DNA of 64,000 bases. Source: Methanothermococcus thermolithotrophicus DSM 2095. Its GTDB lineage: Archaea > AGJL01 > Methanococci > Methanococcales > Methanococcaceae. How positions within the stretch are numbered: position 1 is the stretch's first letter; each line of letters starts with the position of its first letter. The stretch covers positions 1,368,902-1,432,901 of the forward strand of contig NZ_OX296583.1 in assembly GCF_946463545.1 (NCBI RefSeq), written 5' to 3'. A program made the translations under genes and the position numbers. Below the pieces are notes generated by a model, which did no database searches, had not been told where the DNA came from, and saw nothing but the letters and a program-made list of their open reading frames with translations. Shown piece by piece: positions 26,055 to 34,041 of this stretch.

Positions 26055-27719
26055 TTATCTGAAAACGTCTTCTTCTTTTTTTCTGATTAAATCCTTGCCT
26101 TTTCCATCCACATAAGGAACAGGAGCGTTTCTTATTATTACTAAAGGTATTCCTTCGTTTGATTGACCCATTACAACTGACGCTGCCGATGCAAGTTCAT
26201 CTGCAATTCCAACTTCTGTAGTTTTTAACTCTCTGCCAAACAAATCCTTCTCTCCCTTTCTATCCCACAACGCACAAACTCCACTAACACCTATGGCCAC
26301 ACCAACAGACCCTTTTCTAAATGGTCTTCCCATACTGTCGTTTATAATAACCCCTACCTTCTTGCCAGTAAGTTTTTCTATCTTTTTTCTTAGTTCATCC
26401 GCACTTTTATCAGGATTCTTTGGTAATGGTTTTATGTAATCTAAAGAGTTACTTTCATCAACACCACTGTTTGCACACACAAAACCATGTTTAGTTTCTG
26501 TAACTATGAAGTTGGGCCCCATTTTCACAACTTCATTGGTTTCATCAAGTATAATCTGAACAACTTCTGGATCTTTATTTAATTTTTCAGCTATTTCAAT
26601 AGCTTCTTTGGATGGGACTATTTCATCCTTTTTTACCAGGTTTTTTTCAAGCTTTGAAATTATGGTTTCTGCAATTACTATTATATCCCCGTCTTCGATT
26701 GGGTATTCTGAAATTAATTCAGCTAAGTCTAAGTTTTCATTCCCTGTTATTATCGGTATCTCCAATCCAATGACTTCCATTTTTCTTCTTTCTTTGCAAC
26801 CCTTTAAAAAAGTGTTGCATCCCAAAGTTTTATTTGATAATCCAAAATCTTTTTCAGATGGTTCGGCTTTTATGTTCATGGTGTTTTCAATTGCATCTTT
26901 CATAACTTCTACATTTGGTTTTTCCCCAGTCCAGATTTCAAAGGCGATTGCCCCTTGGTATATCAACATTCCAAGGCCGTTAATCGTCTTTGCACCGAAT
27001 TTTTTTGCTTCCTTTAATAGAACTGTTTCAATTGGGTTGTATATTAAATCCATAACCACCATATTTTCGTTTAAATCTTTGCAATTGATTACTGGTTCAA
27101 CATCAACATTGGGGTACATTCCAACAGGTGTTGTGTGTATTACTATGTCAAATTCTCCTACGTTAATGTTTAAATCACTAAATTCAACTTCATTTTCACT
27201 TTTATTTAATTTCTCGGCGATTTCTTTTGCCAATCTTTCCGCTTTTTCAACGGTCCTATTTGAAATCGTGATTTTATTATTTTTCGCAAGTTCAAATGCA
27301 ACCGCTCTCGCAGCTCCCCCTGAACCGATAATTAATATTTTTTTATCCTTTACTTCTTCACCTATTTCTTCTTCAAGGGACATTCTAGCCCCTAAACCGT
27401 CTGTATTATATCCTATCGCCCTTCCATCTTCTTCGATCTTAACTGTATTCACTGCCCCAATTAACCGAGCTCCTTCATCAATATCATCCAAGTAATTCAT
27501 AATATCTATTTTATGGGGTATTGTCACATTGAAACCTACCATTCCAAGAGCTTTTGCCCCATCAATTACGTATTTTAAATTTTCAGGTTTTACATCAAAT
27601 GCAAGATACACATAGTTCAAGTTCTTATCCATAAGAGCTCTGTTGTGCATTACGGGAGATAAAGAATGTTCAACTGGATGTCCTATTAATCCCAACAATT
27701 TGGTTTTTGAATCTATCAA
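26055..27719 (-). CDS. aroE-cofE: Fusion of shikimate dehydrogenase (AroE) and F420-0:L-glutamate ligase (CofE)
   Basis: One uninterrupted frame of 554 residues starting at TTG after GGTGGTAG. Residues 1 to about 285 are a full AroE with EHSLSPVMHN, FNVTIPHK, GSGGAARAV and TTPVGMYP. Residues 314-554 are a full-length CofE beginning MEVIGLEIPIITGNENL, with NDSMGRPFRKGSVGVAIG and the C-terminal PYVDGKGKDLIRKKEEDV. AroE reduces 3-dehydroshikimate; CofE adds glutamates to the F420 side chain. The two are normally separate and unrelated. The joining segment (about 28 residues) is encoded by a hairpin repeat at 26796-26818. An ATG at 26780 could still start CofE separately, but no good ribosome site precedes it. 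Confidence 0.85.
   Translation of the reverse strand: MIDSKTKLLGLIGHPVEHSLSPVMHNRALMDKNLNYVYLAFDVKPENLKYVIDGAKALGMVGFNVTIPHKIDIMNYLDDIDEGARLIGAVNTVKIEEDGRAIGYNTDGLGARMSLEEEIGEEVKDKKILIIGSGGAARAVAFELAKNNKITISNRTVEKAERLAKEIAEKLNKSENEVEFSDLNINVGEFDIVIHTTPVGMYPNVDVEPVINCKDLNENMVVMDLIYNPIETVLLKEAKKFGAKTINGLGMLIYQGAIAFEIWTGEKPNVEVMKDAIENTMNIKAEPSEKDFGLSNKTLGCNTFLKGCKERRKMEVIGLEIPIITGNENLDLAELISEYPIEDGDIIVIAETIISKLEKNLVKKDEIVPSKEAIEIAEKLNKDPEVVQIILDETNEVVKMGPNFIVTETKHGFVCANSGVDESNSLDYIKPLPKNPDKSADELRKKIEKLTGKKVGVIINDSMGRPFRKGSVGVAIGVSGVCALWDRKGEKDLFGRELKTTEVGIADELASAASVVMGQSNEGIPLVIIRNAPVPYVDGKGKDLIRKKEEDVFR
26796..26818. repeat. Hairpin repeat at the aroE-cofE junction
   Basis: Arms GCAACCCTTT and AAAGTGTTGC with an AAA loop and one internal mismatch, followed by ATCCCAAAG. 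The intergenic hairpin at 53182-53206 is the same element with CCAAC/GTTGG in place of GCAAC/GTTGC, a compensatory change, and also continues ATCCCAAAA. Related hairpins stand at 28343 and 48821. Confidence 0.7.
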
Positions 27720-27734
27720 ACTACCACCTTATTT

Positions 27735-28238
27735 TTATATTATTTTTATTCCAAATTCTTCCTTTAAAATTTCCACAAAATTATCAATGGTTTTTTCAAT
27801 ACCACTTTTTTGCCTTTGGGTTATATTCTTTTTATTTATTAAATCACCATAAACATCAGTGGTAAATAGATACTTATTTTTATCCGTTAAAATGCATATG
27901 CCCCCCCTTCCAACTCCTGCAGTAGTTCCTATGCTAATATCACAGTTTAAAATGTTTTTAATGCCCTTTGCCATTAGGTAGGCTACTTTTAAATCGTTTT
28001 CTTCAGAATATACTTTTGCAAAATCAAATTGATAGTCAGGCTCAGGGAGTTTTATATTCAGAAGTTTTTCTGCACTATAAACAGAAGGTATGAACATAGA
28101 TGCCATTACCTTTACGTTTCCGTTGATGCATTTGAAATATGGATTATTTTTAAGTTCATCATATCCGCAAGCCATTTTATGTATTTTAGTGCCTATTTGC
28201 CCATAGGTAAAGCACTCTGCGGTAGCTAAGGTTATCAT
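27735..28238 (-). CDS. UPF0254 family protein
   Basis: 167 residues beginning MITLATAECFTYGQIGTKIHKM, the conserved N terminus of UPF0254, a family confined largely to methanogens. A central CDISIGTTAGVGRGGICILTD stretch is glycine-rich and could bind a cofactor or nucleotide. The start at 28238 follows GGTGATTAT; the frame upstream to 28346 is not conserved. Function unknown. It precedes aroE-cofE by 15 bp in the same direction, so they are likely co-transcribed. Confidence 0.82.
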   Translation of the reverse strand: MITLATAECFTYGQIGTKIHKMACGYDELKNNPYFKCINGNVKVMASMFIPSVYSAEKLLNIKLPEPDYQFDFAKVYSEENDLKVAYLMAKGIKNILNCDISIGTTAGVGRGGICILTDKNKYLFTTDVYGDLINKKNITQRQKSGIEKTIDNFVEILKEEFGIKII

Positions 28239-28342
28239 ATAATCACCAATAGTAGAATAATACTGTAAAAGGGAGTATTTAGGATAAGTTTTGTGTGGAA
28301 TCCATCCGAGCTCGCTTATTTTATTATCGTTAACTTTTGGAT

Positions 28343-28405
28343 CCAACCTTTTCTAAAGGTTGGAGATAGTGTATTACTTTGTATCAAAACTTTTTTAAAG
28401 TTTTG
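28343..28405. repeat. Two intergenic hairpins
   Basis: The 318 bp between the UPF0254 gene and cheF contain two perfect hairpins with 9-bp arms: CCAACCTTT/AAAGGTTGG with a TCT loop (28343-28363) and CAAAACTTT/AAAGTTTTG with a TTT loop (28385-28405). The first belongs to the same family as the hairpins at 26796, 48821 and 53182. The rest of the gap is AT-rich with likely divergent promoters. Confidence 0.7.
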
Positions 28406-28556
28406 AGGTAGAGTTATCATACGATATATATCGGGCCATCAATATATTTTTTAAAAAGTTAATATTTAAATTATAAAACAAATATAATATACGTGTTATT
28501 ATCATATTATATTATTAGCTTTGTAAAAGTTTATTACCTATTTAAAAGGTGTTTCC

Positions 28557-29603
28557 ATGGTAAAATCTAAAGAAGTAGCAAGATTTGAAGGTAAGGGTAT
28601 TTTGGTAAACCCATATACTATGAGGGATCCATTCACAAAATGGGAAAAAATCCAAATAATTCTTTACAATGATAAAATTGAGTTTAAATTTAAAAATAAC
28701 GAAATCGTAGCTACACTCGATCAGATCGAAGATGTTGATGCTAAATTACCCAGAAGGGCTATAGAAATTGCCAAGGGTTCTTTGGAGGATTTGGGGGAGT
28801 ATTCCTCAATTACAATTAAATTGCCAGATCGTGATATAGATATAATTGGCTTTGCTCCAGAAACATCAATATATGGAAAAACGTTAATAAATGCATTTTT
28901 AAAAAAGCTATTTTTCGAATTACTTAATAAAAAAGAAGTTAAGGTACAGTATGGTTTAATAAAGGGAGGCTCTGTTGATCCGTCAGTAACTTGGGAAAAT
29001 GGAATGTTTGTTTTTGCACAAAAACCTGTAAAAAAAGGAGTTTCAATAATTCATGAACCTGTTTTAGCCATAGCTGTAACGACGGATCGTAAACCAAAAG
29101 TTTATGATCTATTCAGCAATATAGAGTCTGTAAATAGGGAAAAAAAAGCCGTAGATGGGGAAGAACGTGATGTTCTTGAAATTAAACAGATAAAAGCTGG
29201 GGAAACCATGACTTCATATATGTATGCCCCACAAAAAGAAACACTATTTGTTCTAAGGTATATATCCGCGTTAACTAAGTATCACAATGCGGTCAGTAAC
29301 CTACTACCAAAAACTGATGAAGAATTGGAATCTCAACTGGCCTTAGAGAGCTGGAGTGGAGATAGAATAAAAAGTGAAATTGAACAGCTTGAACCTGAAG
29401 AGCAGGAAATTCTAACTGCACTTTACACGGGAATAAGTTCTCTTGAGCTCCCATCAATGATGGGTCTTGATGTAGATGAGGTTGAAGCAATACTGGAAAA
29501 ATTAATTGATAAAGGATTACTTGACTTAATCAGGATACGAAAAGAAACTGAACTTACTGATAAAGGAAGGGCAATAACAAATTATATTATAACAAATTTC
29601 TAA
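28557..29603 (+). CDS. cheF: Archaeal chemotaxis adaptor CheF
   Basis: 348 residues. CheF links phosphorylated CheY to the archaellum motor. The N-terminal domain (KWEKIQIILYNDKIEF) and the long central beta-rich region fit the DUF439 family; the C-terminal 90 residues form a winged helix (EEQEILTALYTGISSLELP, LIDKGLLDL). The ATG at 28557 is preceded by AAAAGGTG. It leads the plus-strand che block and is followed by cheY after 68 bp. Its presence indicates an archaellated, motile organism although no archaellum genes lie in the window. Confidence 0.88.
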   Translation: MVKSKEVARFEGKGILVNPYTMRDPFTKWEKIQIILYNDKIEFKFKNNEIVATLDQIEDVDAKLPRRAIEIAKGSLEDLGEYSSITIKLPDRDIDIIGFAPETSIYGKTLINAFLKKLFFELLNKKEVKVQYGLIKGGSVDPSVTWENGMFVFAQKPVKKGVSIIHEPVLAIAVTTDRKPKVYDLFSNIESVNREKKAVDGEERDVLEIKQIKAGETMTSYMYAPQKETLFVLRYISALTKYHNAVSNLLPKTDEELESQLALESWSGDRIKSEIEQLEPEEQEILTALYTGISSLELPSMMGLDVDEVEAILEKLIDKGLLDLIRIRKETELTDKGRAITNYIITNF

Positions 29604-29671
29604 TGTATAAATTGATAAAATTAAAATATTATGAGTTAATATTGTAGTATATGAAATTGAGGTGAAGTAAA

Positions 29672-30043
29672 ATGGTTGATGTAGTTAAAACATTAGTTGT
29701 TGATGATTCAGCGTTTATGAGAAATATATTAAAAAGAATTTTGGCTACCACCAACAAATACGTCGTAGTTGGGGAAGCTTCAAATGGTAAAGAGGCTATA
29801 CAGAAAGCAGAGGAATTACAACCCGATTTAATAACAATGGATGTCGTAATGCCGGAAGTAGATGGGATAGCTGCAACGAAAGAAATAAAGGAGAAGTTCC
29901 CTAATATAAAAATAGTAATGTGTACATCCGTAGATCAAGAACAGAAAATGATTGAGGCAGTAAATGCCGGTGCTGATGGATATATTGTTAAGCCATTCCA
30001 AGCTCCAAAAATTATTGAGCAATTCAATAAATTATTCCCTTAA
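29672..30043 (+). CDS. cheY: Chemotaxis response regulator CheY
   Basis: 123-residue stand-alone receiver domain. Acidic pocket Asp11-Asp12, phosphoacceptor Asp57 (LITMDVVMP), the switch Thr in CTSVD and Lys in IVKPF are all present. It carries the signal from CheA to CheF. GAGGTGAAGTAAA precedes the ATG. Second gene of the plus-strand che block. Confidence 0.95.
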   Translation: MVDVVKTLVVDDSAFMRNILKRILATTNKYVVVGEASNGKEAIQKAEELQPDLITMDVVMPEVDGIAATKEIKEKFPNIKIVMCTSVDQEQKMIEAVNAGADGYIVKPFQAPKIIEQFNKLFP

Positions 30044-30160
30044 TAAAAATATTTTTTTAGCAGAGGTTGTACCATGGGCGGTTTTTCACAGTTCTCATAT
30101 AGGGCGTGGGAAGTATTATTAAAATACATAATTGATGATGTTACCAGCAGGGGAGAAATA

Positions 30161-30799
30161 ATGGACGATTCCTATGAAAAATCGAAGTTTATACAAAACT
30201 TTAGTAAAGAAACCTTAAACAGTATTGAAGAAATTGGAAGATCTGCGGCTGAAAGAGCGGCTAGTTTTGTTGAAGACATGAGTGGAGATAAAATTGAGAT
30301 TAAAGTTTTTAAAGTCGGTCTCGTAACCCCAAAAGATATAAAAGAAAGAATGGGTAACGATACCAAAGTATTTACCAAAATTAAATTTGATGGAATAATT
30401 AATGGTACGGGGGTTCTAGTTTTTTCAGAAGATTCTGCATTAAAATTATCTGATGCCATGCTTGCAGGAATGGGGATGGATGACGAATCAGATGATGGTG
30501 AGAAATTTAGTGAAATGAAAATATCTGCGATTAATGAAACATGTAATTTGCTAATTTCTGCTTATGTTGATACCTTCGCTAATTTTATGAAAACTTCGCT
30601 AAATATGCATCCGCCGTCTTTTGTTATAGGTTGTGGAAAAGAACTAATTGATGAGATATTCAAAAGTTATGATGTGAAAGATGACGATCTCGTTTTCACG
30701 TTTGAGTCAGAATTATTTTCCCATGGCATAGGGGCAGGTTTTGAAGTTTTAATTGTGATACATCATGATTCCATAACTACATTATTCAATGAATTGTAG
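30161..30799 (+). CDS. cheC: CheC-type CheY-P phosphatase, first paralogue
   Basis: About 212 residues from ATG 30161 (after GGGGAGAAATA); an ATG at 30074 with AGAGGTTG upstream would add 29 residues. CheC proteins carry two ExxN catalytic motifs. The second is present (INETCNLLISAY), but at the first the sequence reads EEIGRSAAERA, with Arg where Asn is expected, so probably one active site remains. It should dephosphorylate CheY-P and may pair with CheD, encoded in the facing block. Confidence 0.82.
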   Translation: MDDSYEKSKFIQNFSKETLNSIEEIGRSAAERAASFVEDMSGDKIEIKVFKVGLVTPKDIKERMGNDTKVFTKIKFDGIINGTGVLVFSEDSALKLSDAMLAGMGMDDESDDGEKFSEMKISAINETCNLLISAYVDTFANFMKTSLNMHPPSFVIGCGKELIDEIFKSYDVKDDDLVFTFESELFSHGIGAGFEVLIVIHHDSITTLFNEL

Positions 30800-30847
30800 G
30801 GCAATAATAATTTTTTATTTAAAACCTCGTATATGGAGATGGGTTTT

Positions 30848-31453
30848 ATGAGTATTTTAGAATCAATGAAAAAAATAACTGATATCGGTCGTAAAGCTTC
30901 TGAAAATACTGCCGAAGCATTTAGTGGGTTAACTGGAGAAAATACTGAGGTTTATTTTTTGGGTACAAGGTTTGTACCAATTGAATACCTACCAGAGCAG
31001 TTTGGAGATGAGACTTGCAAAATAATTCGTATAGATTTTGATGGAGTGCTAGCTGGCGGAGCTCTAATGATACTACCTGAACAAGATTCTGTAAAACTTG
31101 AAAAGCTTCTCTTATTGGATATGATATGGGATAGTTTAGTATATAATCAAGAGTTACCGGATTACTCTGAAATGGAAGTCTCAGTTATTGGTGAAGTTGC
31201 AAACATAGTTGTAGCCGCATTTTTAAATGTTTTTGCAAATGCTTTAGGTGATGAAATTAACATAACAACACCAGAGTTTATTAGAGATAGCGGATATTCA
31301 GTAGTGGAGTCATTAGTCCTTGAAATGGCGGATGATTTAGAAGTTGCCCTTGTATTTGATGCTAAGATTGAAATTGTGGGCAGATTTCCAATAAACTGCA
31401 ATATTTTGATTTTAATAAATCAGGAAACTCTCAAAAATCTTGATAAATTATAA
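30848..31453 (+). CDS. cheC: CheC-type CheY-P phosphatase, second paralogue
   Basis: 201 residues with the same layout as the preceding gene: TDIGRKASENTAEAF at the first site (Asn replaced by Arg) and VIGEVANIVVAAFLN at the second (ExxN kept). Also shows the central IDFDGVLAGGALMILPE beta segment. The start at 30848 is behind GGAGATGGGTTTT. The two paralogues are adjacent but well diverged, so the duplication is old. Confidence 0.8.
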   Translation: MSILESMKKITDIGRKASENTAEAFSGLTGENTEVYFLGTRFVPIEYLPEQFGDETCKIIRIDFDGVLAGGALMILPEQDSVKLEKLLLLDMIWDSLVYNQELPDYSEMEVSVIGEVANIVVAAFLNVFANALGDEINITTPEFIRDSGYSVVESLVLEMADDLEVALVFDAKIEIVGRFPINCNILILINQETLKNLDKL

Positions 31454-31480
31454 TTTTTTATTTTATTTTCCGGTGATTGA

Positions 31481-32284
31481 ATGGATGAAAAGTATTTCGA
31501 AAGAATAAAAAGGGATATTAAAACAAAACTAAATATCCAGATAGATCAATATAAGGATGCATACATTAAAAGAAGGATCTCTGTTAGAATGAGGGCTTGC
31601 AAATGTAAAACATATAAAGAGTACTATGAATACTTGATTAAGAATAATCCGGATGAATATAAAAAATTGGAGAGTACTTTAACCGTAAATGTTACAGAGT
31701 TTTGGAGGGATAGAACAGTCTATGAGGAAATAAAGAAAATTCTTGAAAAAATGATATCAGATAGGACTACAAGATCAATAAGGATTTGGAGTGCAGGCTG
31801 TTCTTCAGGGGAAGAGCCTTATGGTATCGCGATAATAATAAATGAACTTCTTGAAAAGTATAATAGAAAATTTATGAGGGTCTCAATTACTGCTACAGAC
31901 ATAGATAGGGAAGTAATCGAGAAAGCCAGAAAGGGTATTTATATAGACAAGCAATTAAAAAATATAGATCCTCTTCTAATACCTAAATACTTTAATAAGT
32001 TGGATGACAATCAATACCAAATTAGATCCATAGTAAAAAAATATGTTAAGTTTAAACAGCATGATATGATAAAAGAACCACCAATAAGTAATATGGACAT
32101 GATACTCTGTAGAAATGTAATCATATACTTCGATAAAGATATCCAGGAAAAATTATTTTTAAAGTTTTATGAGAGCCTTGTTGATGGAGGCTACCTAATT
32201 CTTGGAAAAACTGAAATGTTACATGGAAAAGCCAGAGATCTTTTCAAACCAGTAAACCATAGGGAAAGGATCTATCAAAAATAA
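31481..32284 (+). CDS. cheR: Chemotaxis protein methyltransferase CheR
   Basis: 267 residues, methylating receptor glutamates with S-adenosylmethionine. Contains the N-terminal helical domain with IKRRISVRMRA and VTEFWRD, and the methyltransferase core with IWSAGCSSGEEPYGIA (SAM loop), TATDID and MILCRNVIIYFD. GGTGATTGA precedes the ATG. Last gene of the plus-strand che block; it converges on the receptor at 32305 with a 20-bp gap. Confidence 0.95.
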   Translation: MDEKYFERIKRDIKTKLNIQIDQYKDAYIKRRISVRMRACKCKTYKEYYEYLIKNNPDEYKKLESTLTVNVTEFWRDRTVYEEIKKILEKMISDRTTRSIRIWSAGCSSGEEPYGIAIIINELLEKYNRKFMRVSITATDIDREVIEKARKGIYIDKQLKNIDPLLIPKYFNKLDDNQYQIRSIVKKYVKFKQHDMIKEPPISNMDMILCRNVIIYFDKDIQEKLFLKFYESLVDGGYLILGKTEMLHGKARDLFKPVNHRERIYQK

Positions 32285-32304
32285 TATTATATAAAAAAAT
32301 ATAT

Positions 32305-33555
32305 TTAATTCTCTTTTATTTTTAATATTTCGGAGATTTTTTTAACGTCATCGGATGCTGCAGCCAATCCATCAACAGCCTCATCAATTTCATCCATGAT
32401 TCTATTCTGTTCTTCTGCACTTGCTGTTAATTCTTCAGCAGTTGCAGCAAACTCTTCAGATATTGAAGCAATATCTTGAACATTACTTAATGCCTGCTGT
32501 ACGTTCTCTGAAGCTTGCTGTGAGTTTTCTTTAATAGCATTTATTTTTATCATTGCTTTATCTACACTTTCTTTAATTTCTATTAATGCATTGTTTACTT
32601 CATCTATTGCCACAACCCCTTTATCCACTTCATCCTTACCAGTTAATCCTAAATCGATTGTTCTATCGACCTTTTTATGTATTCCTGAAATGGTTTTGCT
32701 AATGTCATCCACAGATTTACCAATTTCCTCAGCCAGTGATTTAATTTCACTTGCAACAACTGCAAATCCTTTTCCAGCTTCTCCAGCTCTTGCAGCCTCA
32801 ATAGAAGCGTTTAAAGCTAGCAATCCAGTTTGTTCAGCAATATCCTTAATTAAAACTGTAACTTCGTTGATTTTCTTGCTCTCGTCTCCGAGCTCTTGGA
32901 TAGCTTTTCCTAAGTCGTCTATTACGTTGGTGATTCTCTGCATTGTGTCTATTGCATTTTCAACCTTCTGTACACCAGTTCTTGAGTTTTCTTCTATCTC
33001 TTCAGCTGAATTTACCGCATCAACTGCTGCATTGTAGACTTTTTCAGCGGCCTCTCCTGTGTCCTCCAAGTCCTGTGAAATGTCCTGTAGTTTATTAGCC
33101 TGATCTGTTGCAGCTGTTGCCACCTGTGAAGCTGCGTCTGCAACCTGATCTGAGGTTTCCTTTGCCCTTTCAATTTCTTCTTTAATATTTTTAATTTCCC
33201 TATTTAACGCGATCACTTGGAGTTTTAAATCTCCGGTCATCTTTGAAAGGTTGTCTAATGCCCTATTGATAGTTTTTTGAAGTTTATTGTGCCTTCTGTT
33301 TTCGTTAATTCTAACTGTAAGGTCTCCTTTTTCTAGCCTTTCCATAATTTCATTAAGTTCCTTAAATATAATGGCATTTTCTTTTCTGTACTCTTCAAAC
33401 TGTTTTTCAGTTTCGCACAAATTTTCAATTCTTTTAATTAATTCTTCAGGGTTATTCTTTACTACATTAGCATCTATACCTACAATTACACATATTTTTT
33501 CAATTAAATCATTCTTATAGGGTTTAGATATTAAACCGCTTAAACTAATACCCAT
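32305..33555 (-). CDS. Soluble methyl-accepting chemotaxis protein
   Basis: 416 residues without a transmembrane helix. A short N-terminal region ([21 protein letters not shown]) and a HAMP-like segment precede the signalling coiled coil, whose tip ([19 protein letters not shown]) and flanks are almost identical to the receptor at 10969. It probably senses an internal signal. The start at 33555 follows GGTGAAGAAT and is 12 bp after the cheD stop. Last gene of the cheW-cheB-cheA-cheD-mcp block. Confidence 0.88.
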   Translation of the reverse strand: MGISLSGLISKPYKNDLIEKICVIVGIDANVVKNNPEELIKRIENLCETEKQFEEYRKENAIIFKELNEIMERLEKGDLTVRINENRRHNKLQKTINRALDNLSKMTGDLKLQVIALNREIKNIKEEIERAKETSDQVADAASQVATAATDQANKLQDISQDLEDTGEAAEKVYNAAVDAVNSAEEIEENSRTGVQKVENAIDTMQRITNVIDDLGKAIQELGDESKKINEVTVLIKDIAEQTGLLALNASIEAARAGEAGKGFAVVASEIKSLAEEIGKSVDDISKTISGIHKKVDRTIDLGLTGKDEVDKGVVAIDEVNNALIEIKESVDKAMIKINAIKENSQQASENVQQALSNVQDIASISEEFAATAEELTASAEEQNRIMDEIDEAVDGLAAASDDVKKISEILKIKEN

Positions 33556-33567
33556 ATTCTTCACCAT

Positions 33568-34032
33568 TTAAATAATCTTTTCACTATTTTTAACTCTAAC
33601 AAATACTTTACCATCCCTAAGTGTAAACCTAACAGTTCTACCAGATGTGCCGCCTAAATCTTCCCCTACAATCTTTATTTCATACTTTTTTAATTCCCTT
33701 TTAGCAGCGTTTATGTTCTTTGTTCCGATATCCATTGCGTTAGATTTGGATTTAAACATTTTCGCACCGCCTGCTAACTTTGCAACAAGTTTCTCAGGTC
33801 TTGCCCCAAGAATTACCATTTTGGCGATCATTGCTGGGATGGCAGTATTGGCATATTTTCCAGGAGTTTTAGTGTTCATATCTCTAGTCTCTGGAAGCAT
33901 TATATGTGCCATACCTCCCACTCTTTTACCTGGGTCGTATAGCATAATAGCCACACAAGAACCCAATAGGGTCTCTAGAATTTCGGGACTTTTTGATACT
34001 TCAAACCCGCCCATTTTAACTTTCAGTACCAT
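33568..34032 (-). CDS. cheD: Chemoreceptor glutamine deamidase CheD
   Basis: 154 residues. The catalytic pair is Cys26 in [13 protein letters not shown] and His43 in [20 protein letters not shown] is also conserved. It deamidates receptor glutamines and binds CheC. Starts 9 bp after cheA. Confidence 0.94.
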   Translation of the reverse strand: MVLKVKMGGFEVSKSPEILETLLGSCVAIMLYDPGKRVGGMAHIMLPETRDMNTKTPGKYANTAIPAMIAKMVILGARPEKLVAKLAGGAKMFKSKSNAMDIGTKNINAAKRELKKYEIKIVGEDLGGTSGRTVRFTLRDGKVFVRVKNSEKII

Positions 34033-34041
34033 GTTATCTTC

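Noticed and set aside
26608..27495. Long open frame of 295 codons on the plus strand opposite aroE-cofE.
   Set aside because: It is a Ser/Phe/Ile-rich antisense shadow of a gene with clear AroE and CofE motifs and has no ribosome site.
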